DNA of 64,000 bases from Lacisediminihabitans profunda (GTDB lineage Bacteria > Actinomycetota > Actinomycetes > Actinomycetales > Microbacteriaceae). The stretch spans positions 95,934-159,933 of the forward strand of contig NZ_VRMG01000010.1 of the NCBI RefSeq assembly GCF_008040105.1, written 5' to 3'. The translations under genes were made by a program, and so were the position numbers. Positions within the stretch are counted from its first letter, which is position 1; every line of letters begins with the position of its first letter. A model generated the notes under the pieces. The model was not told the DNA's origin. It made no database searches and saw only the letters and a list, made by a program, of their open reading frames with translations. Below are positions 1-8,412 of this stretch, piece by piece.

Positions 1-1
1 A

Positions 2-892
2 GCCGAGGGCTCGATCGCGGGCAGCGTGCTCGAGGGACTGCAGCCCCGCCTCGTCAATGACGGCGATCGAGACGAGATCGCGCTGCCCAGCGGTGCGAGT
101 CTCGGCCCGGTGATGGCGCTCCCGCTCGTGGTCGGCAGCCGGGCCGAGGGTGCCCTCATCGTCGCCCGACTCCATGGCTCGACGAGCTTCTCGCCTGCCG
201 ACCTCGAAATGGCCGCCGATTTCGCGGGCCAGGCGAGCGTGGCCATGGAGCTCGCCAAGGCCAGGGCGACCCGCCAGCGGATGCTGCTCCTCGAGGATCG
301 CGGACGCATCGCCCGCGACCTGCACGATCATGTCATCCAGCAGCTCTTTGCCACCGGACTGGAACTGCAGAGCCTCGCGGGGGCCATCGCGCCGTCGCCC
401 GAGGCGGACAGGGTGCTCCAAAGCGTCTCCAGTCTCGATGCGGCCATCGCGCAGATCAGGACCGTGATCTTCGCGCTTTCCTCGCAGTCGGCCGACCGCA
501 GGGACACGGTGCGGCACTGGATTATCGATCTCGCCAATGAGCTCGCCCCAGGCCTAGCTCGCACCCCCACCGTGCAGTTCTCGGGCCCCGTGGACCTCGT
601 GGTGACCGACGACCTCGCCGACGATGTGCTCGCCGTGACCCGGGAGGCGCTCACGAACGCCGCCAAGTATGCCGGGGCCCAGAACACCACAGTGTCGCTC
701 GCAGCCACCGACGGCTGGGTGGCGTTGGAGATCACCGACGACGGCGTCGGGGGAGTGTCGGCGAGTCCACGCCGCAGTGGCCTCGCTAATCTCGAGGAGC
801 GGGCGGTGCGCCGTCGCGGCACCTTCGACCTGGACTCCGACGACAGCGGCACCCGTGTGCGCTGGAGTGTCCCCTTCGATCTGGCAGACTGA
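2..892 (+). CDS. DevS/NarX-type sensor histidine kinase, 5' end outside window
   Basis: Membrane-independent sensor kinase that should phosphorylate the response regulator encoded next door. The frame is open from base 2, so the true start lies upstream. Counting from a GTG at base 26, the first about 85 residues look like the end of a GAF domain. A HisKA_3 dimerisation/phosphoacceptor helix follows, with the motif RIARDLHDHVIQQLF (His at residue 100). From about residue 190 to 285 there is a HATPase domain with an N box (EALTNAAKYA) and a G1 box (DDGVGG). The arrangement matches DevS/DosS and other NarL-partner kinases. The gene stops 24 bases before the regulator and is probably co-transcribed with it. 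The number of upstream GAF domains and the presence of heme cannot be judged from this fragment. Confidence 0.9.
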   Translation, partial: AEGSIAGSVLEGLQPRLVNDGDRDEIALPSGASLGPVMALPLVVGSRAEGALIVARLHGSTSFSPADLEMAADFAGQASVAMELAKARATRQRMLLLEDRGRIARDLHDHVIQQLFATGLELQSLAGAIAPSPEADRVLQSVSSLDAAIAQIRTVIFALSSQSADRRDTVRHWIIDLANELAPGLARTPTVQFSGPVDLVVTDDLADDVLAVTREALTNAAKYAGAQNTTVSLAATDGWVALEITDDGVGGVSASPRRSGLANLEERAVRRRGTFDLDSDDSGTRVRWSVPFDLAD

Positions 893-916
893 ACGACCGA
901 TGGACGGAGCAACCCG

Positions 917-1555
917 ATGATCCGAGTTTTCCTGGTTGACGATCACGAGATCGTGCGCCGAGGTATTGCCGACCTGCTCAATGCCGAGCCAGACATCGAG
1001 GTTGTGGGCGAGGCAGGTACCGCCGCCCAGGCCCGAGCGAGGATCGCGGCGACGCTACCCGATGTGGCGCTGCTCGATGTGCGCCTGCCGGACGGGAACG
1101 GCATCGACGTGTGCCGCGACGTGCGATCGAAGAGCCCGGAGGTTCGGTGCCTCATGGTCACCGCCTACGACGACGACGAGGCCCTCTCCGCCGCGGTCGT
1201 GGCCGGTGCAGCCGGGTATGTGCTCAAGGACGTGCGAGGAAGCGGACTCGTCGAGTCCATCCGCAAGGTGGCGGCCGGCCGCATGCTCATCGATCCGGCG
1301 CTCTCGAGGCGGGTCGTCCAGCGGATGGAACACACCAGGGACAGTGATCCTCGACTGGGGTCGCTCAGCGCCCGGGAGCGCCAGATCCTCTCCCTCATCG
1401 CCGACGGCCTCACCAACCGGCAGATCGGCGTCGAGCTCTCCCTCGCCGAGAAGACCGTGAAGAATTACGTGTCGAGCCTGCTGAGCAAGCTCGGCCTGCA
1501 GCGCAGGACCCAGGCGGCCGTGCTGCACCTGGGCACGCTGCACACCGACCAGTAG
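917..1555 (+). CDS. NarL/DevR-family response regulator
   Basis: DNA-binding response regulator of 212 residues, partner of the upstream kinase. The receiver domain (residues 1-120) has the acidic pair D8/D9, the phosphoacceptor D54 in ALLDVRLPDG, and a conserved Lys in VLKDVRG. A LuxR-type helix-turn-helix fills residues 150-205 (SARERQILSLIADGLTNRQI and AEKTVKNYVSSLLSKLGL). Size and layout are those of mycobacterial DevR/DosR. GGAG eight bases before the ATG supports this start. The neighbouring universal stress protein and metal ATPase genes are typical members of DosR-type regulons, so control of those genes is inferred. No complete DosR box was seen. Confidence 0.93.
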   Translation: MIRVFLVDDHEIVRRGIADLLNAEPDIEVVGEAGTAAQARARIAATLPDVALLDVRLPDGNGIDVCRDVRSKSPEVRCLMVTAYDDDEALSAAVVAGAAGYVLKDVRGSGLVESIRKVAAGRMLIDPALSRRVVQRMEHTRDSDPRLGSLSARERQILSLIADGLTNRQIGVELSLAEKTVKNYVSSLLSKLGLQRRTQAAVLHLGTLHTDQ

Positions 1556-1622
1556 CCGTCACCCCGGCAGCGGGGGACTTTGTGCTCTAACGTCTCGAAG
1601 GGGACGCCGTGAGCATGGGGTC

Positions 1623-2525
1623 ATGGATGCAACGAATCGCGCGGAACAGACCATCGTCGGCTGGGATCGTTCGCCTGCCGCCCACGCTGCCCTTGCCTGG
1701 GCGATCGACCGGGAACGACCGCGCAACGGCACTGTCACGTTGCTCTGGGTCTTCGGCGACATCGCCACCAGCCGGCACGACCTGGAGACCGCTCGAACTC
1801 TCGCCGCGAAGGATGCCCGACAGGCGATGGAGTCGGCGCCCGAGGTGACCGTCCTCAGTGAGGTCGTGCTGGGGGAGCCGTACGACAGACTCCTCTCCCG
1901 ATCGGAGCCCGGTTCGCTCATCGCCGTCGGCGTGCACGATCGAACCTCGAGGCGAGTGCTGCGCGGTGCGTCCATCGGACTCCGACTCGCGGCATCCGCC
2001 CCCGGTCCGGTGGCCATCATCCCGGCGCCGCACGGCGAACGGGAGGGCGTCGTCGTGGGGGTCGACGGTTCAGAGGCATCCCTCAACGCCGCGAGGTTCG
2101 CGGCACGCGAGGCGGAGCGACGCGGAGAGGTACTCACCGTGATCCACGGCTGGCTCGAACCGAGTATCTGGCTCGACGCGTTTCCCCTGGAGCCGGAGTT
2201 CCTGCTTCAGTTGCAGGAGGCCCACGACCTGATCCTCAACCAGTGCCTCGCCATCATCAGCCAGGAATTTCCGGACCTCCGCGTCTCCGGACGCACCGCC
2301 CGCGGCCACATCCCGCGCTCCATCCTCGAGGCCTCGCCGTCCGCGGCGCTCGTCGTCGTCGGGAGCCAGAGCCGCCGGCTCGTCGGTCGCACTCTGCTCG
2401 GCTCGGTCAGTCACGAAGTGATGCTCAATCTCGAGGTGCCGGCGGTCGTGGTGCACAGCCCGGCGCCGGACGGCGTGGCCCCGACCAGCGCGACGAGCCG
2501 CACGGCGGCGGCAGCCACGACGTGA
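1623..2525 (+). CDS. Universal stress protein, tandem UspA domains
   Basis: Cytoplasmic stress protein of 300 residues made of two UspA domains. The first covers about residues 5-135 and starts with IVGWDRSPAAHAALAWA. The second covers about residues 140-290 and starts VVVGVDGSEASLNAARFA. It ends with the nucleotide-binding signature VVGSQSRRLVGRTLLGSVS, so the C-terminal half probably binds ATP. Tandem USPs of this size are the form found in actinobacterial dormancy regulons. The stop codon overlaps the GTG start of the following P-type ATPase by three bases, which implies translational coupling. A GGGAC-containing stretch about 40 bases upstream (from 1574) is a possible half-site for the DevR-like regulator; this is only suggestive. 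Confidence 0.9.
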   Translation: MDATNRAEQTIVGWDRSPAAHAALAWAIDRERPRNGTVTLLWVFGDIATSRHDLETARTLAAKDARQAMESAPEVTVLSEVVLGEPYDRLLSRSEPGSLIAVGVHDRTSRRVLRGASIGLRLAASAPGPVAIIPAPHGEREGVVVGVDGSEASLNAARFAAREAERRGEVLTVIHGWLEPSIWLDAFPLEPEFLLQLQEAHDLILNQCLAIISQEFPDLRVSGRTARGHIPRSILEASPSAALVVVGSQSRRLVGRTLLGSVSHEVMLNLEVPAVVVHSPAPDGVAPTSATSRTAAAATT

Positions 2526-4414
2526 GCGATACGCGCCAGGTGTCCTCGGCGGGAGTCGCCGCCGAGGTTCGCACCGCGTCGCGTGTCTTCGCCCGGTATC
2601 CGGTCGTCGGGGCCACCGTCCTCGTCGGCGCACTCGGAGGAGTGATCTGGCTCGCCGGCGCCCACGACGTCGCCCGCTGGGTCGTGAGCGGGTACGCCCT
2701 GGTGATGGCGGCCGTGCGCGGCTGGCGGATGCTGCGCGACATCATCCGGGGACATGCCGGCGTCGATATTCTCGCGATCGCCGCGATCCTGGCCACCGTC
2801 GCCGTCGGGGAGTACTGGGCGAGCCTGGTGATCGTGCTGATGCTGTCCGGCGGAGAGGCGCTCGAAGACTTCGCCGGGCGCCGCGCGCGCCGGGAGTTGA
2901 CCGCGCTCCTCGCGCGGGCTCCGCAGTCGGCGCATCGTGTCGGGGTCGGAGACTCGGTCGACGAGATCCCCATCGACGCCGTGGCGCTCGGTGACGAGTT
3001 ATTCGTGCGACCGGGCGAGGTCGTGCCCGTCGACGGCACGCTGCTCTCCGAGATCGCGACGTTCGACGAGTCGCAGCTCACCGGTGAGAGCCTCCCGGTC
3101 GAGCGCGGTGCGGGGGAGCAGGTGCTGAGCGGCAGTGTGAACGGCGAGTCGGCCATCCGCATCCGCGCGACCGCCGTGGCGGCGGACAGCCAATACCAGC
3201 GGGTCGTGCAACTCGTGGCCTCCGCTGCCCAGAGTCGGGCGCCGCTCGTGCGGCTCGCCGACCGGTTCGCGGTGCCGTTCACCGTGGTGTCGGTCGCCAT
3301 CGCCGGCTTCGCCTGGTGGCTGAGCGGGGAGCCGGTGCGGTTCGCGGAGGTGCTGGTGGTGGCCACCCCGTGCCCGCTCCTGATCGCCGCACCGGTGGCC
3401 TTCATCGCCGGGATGAGCAGATCGGCCAAGGCGGGCGTGATCGTCAAGTCGGGGCAGATCCTCGAACAACTCTCCCGGGTGAAGACCGTCGCCTTCGACA
3501 AGACGGGCACCCTCACGCTCGGGCTGCCCAAGGTCGTCGGCGTGCTGCCGCGTGAGTCGCTCGCCTCCAACGAACTGCTCTCGCTGGTGGCCTCGGTCGA
3601 ACAGTATTCCCCGCATGTGCTCGCGTCAGCCATCGTCGACGCCGCTCTCGCGGCGGGCCTGGCGCTCCAGCCGGCCACCGAGATCCACGAGGAGACGGCC
3701 GCCGGAGTCACCGCCACCGTCGGCGGCCGTCGGATTGCCGTGGGAAAGCGGAGATTCGTGTCGGGGCTCGCCGGTGATATCGACTCGCCACCCCCGCGGT
3801 CCGGGCAGCTGGCCGTCTATGCGGCGGTCGACGGCGCCTATGCCGGCGAGATCCTGCTCTCCGACCGGGTGCGGGACAACGCGAAGTCCACCCTTGCCCA
3901 GCTGTCGCGGCTCGGTGTGCGGCGCACGATCCTGATCTCCGGCGACCTCGCCGCCACCGCGCAGCATGTGGCGGACGAGCTGGGAATCACCGAGGTGCGC
4001 GCCCAGTGCCTCCCGGAGCAGAAGGTGGAGGCGGTGAAGGGCATCACCGACCGACCGGTGATGATGGTGGGTGACGGCGTCAACGATGCGCCGGTGCTCG
4101 CGGTGGCCGACATCGGCGTGGCGATGGGCGCCCGAGGTTCGACGGCAGCCAGCGAGTCGGCGGATGTCGTGATCATGGTCGACGACCTGTCACGCGTCGT
4201 CCGCGCAATCACCATCGGTTGGCAGACCAACGCGACGGCCTTGAGGGCGATCTGGCTCGGTATCGCGCTGAGCCTCGCGCTCATGATCGTCGCGACGTTC
4301 GGCGTGCTCCCGGCGATCGTCGGGGCGGCCCTGCAGGAGGTCGTGGACCTCCTGGTCATCCTCTACGCGCTCCGCGGTCTCGTGGAGCGACCGGACCGCC
4401 GGCTCGGACGCTGA
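2522..4414 (+). CDS. Heavy-metal P1B-type ATPase, TPCPL class
   Basis: Membrane transporter of 630 residues that couples ATP hydrolysis to metal export. Visible motifs in order: the actuator TGES in QLTGESLPVE (about residue 190), the intramembrane TPCPL (Cys about 284), the phosphorylation site DKTGT (Asp about 326), and the hinge GDGVND (about 517-522). There is no N-terminal HMA or Cys-rich metal-binding domain, and the usual HP locus is altered to SPHVLA. The TPCP motif instead of CPC or SPC points to the P1B-5 group, for which Ni/Fe transport has been reported; no C-terminal hemerythrin domain is present. The GTG start at 2522 is chosen because it overlaps the stop of the stress-protein gene (GTGA) and protein similarity begins there. 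Metal specificity is inferred. Confidence 0.88.
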   Translation: MSDTRQVSSAGVAAEVRTASRVFARYPVVGATVLVGALGGVIWLAGAHDVARWVVSGYALVMAAVRGWRMLRDIIRGHAGVDILAIAAILATVAVGEYWASLVIVLMLSGGEALEDFAGRRARRELTALLARAPQSAHRVGVGDSVDEIPIDAVALGDELFVRPGEVVPVDGTLLSEIATFDESQLTGESLPVERGAGEQVLSGSVNGESAIRIRATAVAADSQYQRVVQLVASAAQSRAPLVRLADRFAVPFTVVSVAIAGFAWWLSGEPVRFAEVLVVATPCPLLIAAPVAFIAGMSRSAKAGVIVKSGQILEQLSRVKTVAFDKTGTLTLGLPKVVGVLPRESLASNELLSLVASVEQYSPHVLASAIVDAALAAGLALQPATEIHEETAAGVTATVGGRRIAVGKRRFVSGLAGDIDSPPPRSGQLAVYAAVDGAYAGEILLSDRVRDNAKSTLAQLSRLGVRRTILISGDLAATAQHVADELGITEVRAQCLPEQKVEAVKGITDRPVMMVGDGVNDAPVLAVADIGVAMGARGSTAASESADVVIMVDDLSRVVRAITIGWQTNATALRAIWLGIALSLALMIVATFGVLPAIVGAALQEVVDLLVILYALRGLVERPDRRLGR

Positions 4415-4426
4415 TCGGCGGTCGGG

Positions 4427-4885
4427 TCAGGGTCGCCAGACCATCAGCACGACCACCGCGACGAGCAGGAGCGAGACGATTCCCGAGCCGGCGGCAACAG
4501 CGGGGTAACGAGGCGCGGCGTTCGCGGCGCCGGAACCGGGGGTCGCCCCCGCGGACTCGAGGTCCGCCGCCGCCCGGCGCAGCGTGGGCACTACGAGGGC
4601 GAGGCTCAGGGCGATGGCGATCGCGTAGAGGATCAGGGAGATCAGGATCCACGGGGTGGTCATCGAGAGCTTCTCCTTCGGGTCGGTCATCCCCATGACA
4701 GCGAATCCCAACACGACAACCACGAGCGACAGCAGGCTGAACAGGTTGGTGGACTTGGCCAGCAGCCCCACCTGGGACGCATTGCGGGCACGAATCGCTC
4801 GCATCGCGCTCATCGGCAGAATCGCCATCGGTCCGACGATGAACACGGCGCCGACGACATGCAAGACATTCACGAGAGTTTCCAT
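4427..4885 (-). CDS. DUF2269-like integral membrane protein
   Basis: A 152-residue protein with four predicted membrane helices (about residues 3-25, 43-65, 78-100 and 130-150). The start METLVNVLHVVGAVFIVGP, with a His in the first helix, resembles the DUF2269 family of unknown function. The longer open frame upstream encodes low-complexity Ser/Thr sequence with no helices, so the ATG at 4885 is preferred. The gene is convergent with the P-type ATPase, whose stop lies 12 bases away, and divergent from the small membrane protein that starts at 4968. No catalytic residues are apparent. Confidence 0.7.
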   Translation of the reverse strand: METLVNVLHVVGAVFIVGPMAILPMSAMRAIRARNASQVGLLAKSTNLFSLLSLVVVVLGFAVMGMTDPKEKLSMTTPWILISLILYAIAIALSLALVVPTLRRAAADLESAGATPGSGAANAAPRYPAVAAGSGIVSLLLVAVVVLMVWRP

Positions 4886-4967
4886 GGGCCACAGCCTAGT
4901 GACGTCCCGGTCGCCCACCCGGAGAACCGCGCGAGGGGCGGGTATTCCGCGGCGTACACTGATCGCC

Positions 4968-5132
4968 ATGCTCATCGTGATCGTCGTCGTGTTGCTCGTG
5001 CTCTGGCTGGTTCTCTCGATTCTGGGTTTCGTGGTCAAGGGGCTGCTCTGGCTCGCGGTGCTCGGCATCGTGCTCTTCGCCATCACCGCCGTCGTGGGCT
5101 TCCTGCGCCGAGCCGGCGGTCGTCGGCGCTAG
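4968..5132 (+). CDS. Small two-helix membrane protein (54 aa)
   Basis: A 54-residue hydrophobic protein, too short for most gene finders. It has two membrane helices (about residues 2-24 and 26-46) and an Arg-rich cytoplasmic tail ending RRAGGRRR. A TACACT -10 box at 4955-4960 stands exactly seven bases before the ATG, the spacing typical of leaderless actinobacterial transcripts, which supports expression and the start. A protein of the same length and topology is encoded at 52410-52574. The function is unknown; such proteins are often stress-related membrane peptides, but nothing in the sequence shows that. Confidence 0.65.
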   Translation: MLIVIVVVLLVLWLVLSILGFVVKGLLWLAVLGIVLFAITAVVGFLRRAGGRRR

Positions 5133-5591
5133 CGCGAACGCCTCCCGGCGTGGCGGCCAGTGCCGTCGCGAGGTCGTCCGGCACCGCTAGTTCGCGTGGC
5201 GCGGTGTGCCGCTCGAGGGTGACCCGAACGCTGTCGCCGGCCGCGACCCACCAACTTGGTGCGGTGTTCCGAGCTGAGGGGAACGATGAATCCGCGGCCG
5301 CTCTGCGCCGGAAGGCCCGAATTCCCGGGCATTTTCGGACGCGAATTAGTAGTCGCCACGAGTTATTTGTTGAGTTTCCTGGGACGTTTCGCCCAAAATT
5401 CGGCCTCGTGGTCTACGCTGGGTCATGCAGTTGCAGTACCTCGCACATCTTGAATGCTTGGAACCCTTAAGATCGGCCGCCTGAGAAATCAATCGGCTGG
5501 GTGCCATGTCTCTTTCGGGAGCGGACGATGAACACCGCGACGAGCGGGCCCGACAGTCGGGTTCGCGCGAAGACTCCTGAAGGAGAAAATA
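5133..5591 (+). promoter_or_regulatory. cspA upstream region / presumed long 5' leader
   Basis: This 459-bp gap holds no credible gene. The part nearest cspA (about 5400-5591) is more AT-rich than its surroundings and ends in the purine-rich ribosome-binding site GAAGGAG. Cold-shock genes commonly carry long structured leaders, so a transcription start well upstream is likely. I could not identify a convincing -35/-10 pair. A short palindrome, CACCAACTTGGTG, lies near 5249. Confidence 0.4.
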
Positions 5592-5795
5592 ATGGCACTA
5601 GGAACAGTGAAGTGGTTCAACGCTGAAAAGGGCTTTGGATTCATCGCCCCGGACGACGGAAGCCCGGACGTGTTCGCACACTACTCGGCGATCGCCTCGA
5701 GCGGATACAAGTCCCTCGACGAGAACCAGAAGGTCGAATTCGACCTCGCCCAGGGCCCCAAGGGACCCCAGGCCGAGAACATTCGCCCCCTGTAA
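5592..5795 (+). CDS. cspA: CspA-family cold-shock protein
   Basis: A 67-residue single cold-shock domain (OB fold) that binds single-stranded RNA/DNA and acts as an RNA chaperone. RNP1 is seen as KGFGFIAP (residues 13-20) and RNP2 as VFAHYSAI (about residues 27-34), inside the family opening [15 protein letters not shown]. Length and sequence are those of actinobacterial CspA throughout. A strong ribosome-binding site, GAAGGAG, precedes the ATG, and a good rho-independent terminator follows about 85 bases after the stop. The gene therefore appears monocistronic. The paralogue number in the genome cannot be judged. Confidence 0.96.
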   Translation: MALGTVKWFNAEKGFGFIAPDDGSPDVFAHYSAIASSGYKSLDENQKVEFDLAQGPKGPQAENIRPL

Positions 5796-5879
5796 GACGC
5801 AAGTCTTCCGGCCGTAGTGGCCGAACTGGATGCAACTAATGCTGATGAATGTCAGCCGTAGACGTTGAAACTCCATGAG

Positions 5880-5915
5880 ACCGGCCCCCGCACCTCGGTG
5901 CGAGGGCCGGTTTTC
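5880..5915 (+). terminator. Rho-independent terminator after cspA
   Basis: A strong hairpin with arms ACCGGCCC and GGGCCGGT, extended inside by CGCAC/GTGCG around a short loop, is followed directly by a TTTT tract. It ends the cspA transcript. Confidence 0.85.
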
Positions 5916-5980
5916 TCGTTAAGGGAATCGCGGCATGTCCCGGCTCGTTACAGTGAGGGACTTCAGCGAGGATGGAACCC

Positions 5981-6817
5981 ATGACCGACACCGCCACAAC
6001 AGCCACGCCCGCCGAGCAACTCGCCGCCTTCCACTCCAGACGAGAGCTTTCCGTCGTTCAGCCGAAGGGCAGTCTCGCCCTGGTGAACACCCAGTGGATC
6101 GACTCCGAGCAGACCATTTGGGGCGTGCCGGGCACCTGGGGGCCACTACCGGCCGGTGAATCGGGACTCGCGCTCACGGCGACCGCGGCCGACGGCATCC
6201 AGGTCGACGGCGCGCTCGTCGACGGCGAGGTGGTCGTGCGGGGCAAGGATTCGCCCACGCCGAGCGAGATCACCTTCAGCGACACCAGGTCGGGATTCGT
6301 CATCGCGAGCGAGGCGGGAAGCTACGCGCTACGCGTGTTCGACTCGAACTCCGAGGGAATCCAGGAATTCGGTTCGATCTCCGCCTTCGACTACAACCCC
6401 GACTGGGTGGTCACGGGCACGTTCACCGAGCTCCCGGATGGCACCACCGTCGGCTTCGAGCACCTCAAGGACGACGGCAAGTCCCGCGAGCTGCCGGTGC
6501 CCGGCGAGATCACCTTCACCAAGGACGGCGTGGACTACAACCTCGCGGCGTTCAAGGCCGGGCGCGCGCTCCAGCTCGTCTTCTCCGACTCGACCAGCGG
6601 CGACAGCACCTACAGCGTCGGCAGGTTCCTCTTCGTTGCGCCGAACGCCGACGGCACGATCACGCTGGACTTCAACCGGGCCATCCTGCCTCCCTGCGCC
6701 TTCAGCTACGCGTTCAACTGCCCCATGCCGCCCAAGCAGAACCGATTCTCGGTGCCGATCGAGGCCGGCGAGAAGCAGGTTCTCAAGAAGGACGGGTCGC
6801 TGCTGCACGAGGAGTAG
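5981..6817 (+). CDS. DUF1684 domain protein
   Basis: A 278-residue soluble protein of the DUF1684 family. The family's C-terminal signature is clear: YSVGRFLFV, then LDFNRAILPPCAFSYAFNC and PMPPKQNRFSVPIEAGE, including the conserved cysteine pair around PPCAF and FNCP. The biochemical function of the family is unknown. There is no signal peptide or membrane segment. A TACAGT -10-like box near 5949 and the ribosome-binding site GCGAGGA eight bases before the ATG at 5981 favour this start over the in-frame ATG three codons earlier. It stands alone between cspA and the GAF regulator. Confidence 0.85.
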   Translation: MTDTATTATPAEQLAAFHSRRELSVVQPKGSLALVNTQWIDSEQTIWGVPGTWGPLPAGESGLALTATAADGIQVDGALVDGEVVVRGKDSPTPSEITFSDTRSGFVIASEAGSYALRVFDSNSEGIQEFGSISAFDYNPDWVVTGTFTELPDGTTVGFEHLKDDGKSRELPVPGEITFTKDGVDYNLAAFKAGRALQLVFSDSTSGDSTYSVGRFLFVAPNADGTITLDFNRAILPPCAFSYAFNCPMPPKQNRFSVPIEAGEKQVLKKDGSLLHEE

Positions 6818-7008
6818 GCCTGTTTCGCTCGGGTCGGGGCACCGGACGCAGGAATCCGGGCAGTGCGGTCATCCCGGGCTGGCGTGCCGGCCCGGGCTGA
6901 CCGTGGTGGCCCGGGCGACGAGCCAGTGCACGAGCGCAGGGGTTCACGGACGGTACGCGGCGCCTCCGGCTAGGATTGCGCCACTCGACCAACGATGATC
7001 GGAGCGCT

Positions 7009-8358
7009 GTGGCCAGTCCCTGGATCGTCACCCATACGGATGACGTTCGCGATCGCGCGCGTATCGCCAGCGCGCACGACTCCGTGGTGGGCACCCGAAT
7101 GCCGGCGACGGGAGTGCGGCGCCTGGTCGAAGAGTCCTGGCAGCGGTCCCTTCAGCTGAAACTCGATCCCGATCGTCTCGGCACCGCCCTCGAGTTCGAC
7201 GACGACGAACTGCGGGAGTACCGGGACGCGCATCCGATGTCCCTCGTGCTGCCGACCATCCACAGCCTGCTCATCCGGCACACCTTCGACTCGGGGCTGA
7301 TCGTCGCTGTCGGAGACGAGGCCGGCCGTCTGCTCTGGATCGATGGCGACCGTTCCCTGCGTCGTAAGGCCGAGGGGATGCTGTTCGTGGAGGGGGCGGA
7401 CTGGTCCGAGCGGGCGGTGGGCACGAGCGCCCCCGGCACCGCCCTGGCCCTGGACCACGGGATCCAGATCCAGGGTGCCGAACACTTCAACCGGATCGTG
7501 CACCCGTGGAGCTGCACGGCGGTGCCCGTGCACGACCCCGCGTCCGGGCGGGTGCTCGGCGTCATCGACATCACCGGCGGGGAGGACGCCGTTGCCCCGG
7601 CAACCCTCCCGCTGCTCGAGGCCGCCGTCGCGGCCGTCGAATCGGAGCTTCGCATCCGACGCCTGGACGAGCTCTCCTCCCGGCCGAGGCGCGCCACCCT
7701 GCGCCGGCCCTCTGCCGTGGCGGCGGAGCCGCTGCTGGCGGTGCTCGGCAGCGACACCGGTCGTCTCACCAGCCGGGGCAAGGCCGTCGAACTGAGCATG
7801 CGGCACGCGGAGATCCTCACCCTGCTCGCCTGGCACCCCGAGGGGCTGTCTGTGGACCGCCTCGCGGGCCTCGTCTACGAGCGCGAGGGCTCGGTGGTGA
7901 CCCTGCGCGCCGAGATGGTGCGCCTGCGTAAGGTGCTCGAGGTCGCCGACGAGGCGCTGGTGCCCCTGTCCCGACCGTATCGGCTGCCGCGCAAACTGGA
8001 GCTCGACGCGCATCGCGTGCTCGCCTTCCTCGATCGAGGGGCCCATCGGGTGGCCCTCGCGGCCTACTCCGGTGCGCTGCTTCCCACCTCGAGCGCCCCC
8101 GGGATCGTCGCGATCCGGGCGGAGTTGAGCGCACGGCTGCGAGATGCGCTCCTCACCGACGCCTCGGTCGACACGCTTCTCAGCTACGCGCGCTCGGACG
8201 AGGCGGTCTACGACGTCGAGGTGTGGCGGGCGTGCCTGATGATGTTGCCCCCGAAGTCGCCCAAGAGGGCGGCCGTGGTGTCGCGGCTCGAACGCATCGA
8301 GATCGAGCTCGGTGCGGTGCAACAAGTTGCAACGTCGCCGCAACCTCGCCGCTCCTAG
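7009..8358 (+). CDS. GAF-domain transcriptional regulator (AcoR-like N-terminus)
   Basis: A 449-residue regulator found upstream of aldehyde dehydrogenase/DUF779 pairs. The N-terminal 230 residues resemble the sensor part of AcoR-type activators: VVGTRMPATGVRRLVEESWQ, then a GAF region with GTSAPGTALALDHGIQIQGAE and HPWSCTAVPVHDP. There is no sigma-54 AAA domain. The C-terminal half instead carries a winged-helix-like segment (about residues 260-330, SMRHAEILTLLAWHPEGLS). A TAGGAT -10 box (6971-6976) and CGGAG just before the GTG at 7009 support this start. It probably activates the adjacent aldehyde dehydrogenase operon in response to an alcohol or aldehyde; the inducer is unknown. Confidence 0.8.
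   Translation: MASPWIVTHTDDVRDRARIASAHDSVVGTRMPATGVRRLVEESWQRSLQLKLDPDRLGTALEFDDDELREYRDAHPMSLVLPTIHSLLIRHTFDSGLIVAVGDEAGRLLWIDGDRSLRRKAEGMLFVEGADWSERAVGTSAPGTALALDHGIQIQGAEHFNRIVHPWSCTAVPVHDPASGRVLGVIDITGGEDAVAPATLPLLEAAVAAVESELRIRRLDELSSRPRRATLRRPSAVAAEPLLAVLGSDTGRLTSRGKAVELSMRHAEILTLLAWHPEGLSVDRLAGLVYEREGSVVTLRAEMVRLRKVLEVADEALVPLSRPYRLPRKLELDAHRVLAFLDRGAHRVALAAYSGALLPTSSAPGIVAIRAELSARLRDALLTDASVDTLLSYARSDEAVYDVEVWRACLMMLPPKSPKRAAVVSRLERIEIELGAVQQVATSPQPRRS
8318..8331. promoter_or_regulatory. Palindrome TGCAACAAGTTGCA, possible activator site
   Basis: A 14-bp near-perfect palindrome (TGCAAC/GTTGCA) inside the last codons of the GAF regulator gene, about 80 bp before the aldehyde dehydrogenase start. 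Further GCAAC/GTTGCA half-sites follow at 8328-8344. The position is right for an upstream activating site, but no binding evidence exists. Confidence 0.35.
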
Positions 8359-8412
8359 TCTTCCTGAAGGCCACCAGTGGGCCATTGGACAACGACGTCG
8401 ACAGGAGTTGCA

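Noticed and set aside
1574..1588. Full DosR box before the universal stress protein gene
   Set aside because: Only one GGGACTT half fits; the second half deviates, so it is mentioned as a possible half-site only.
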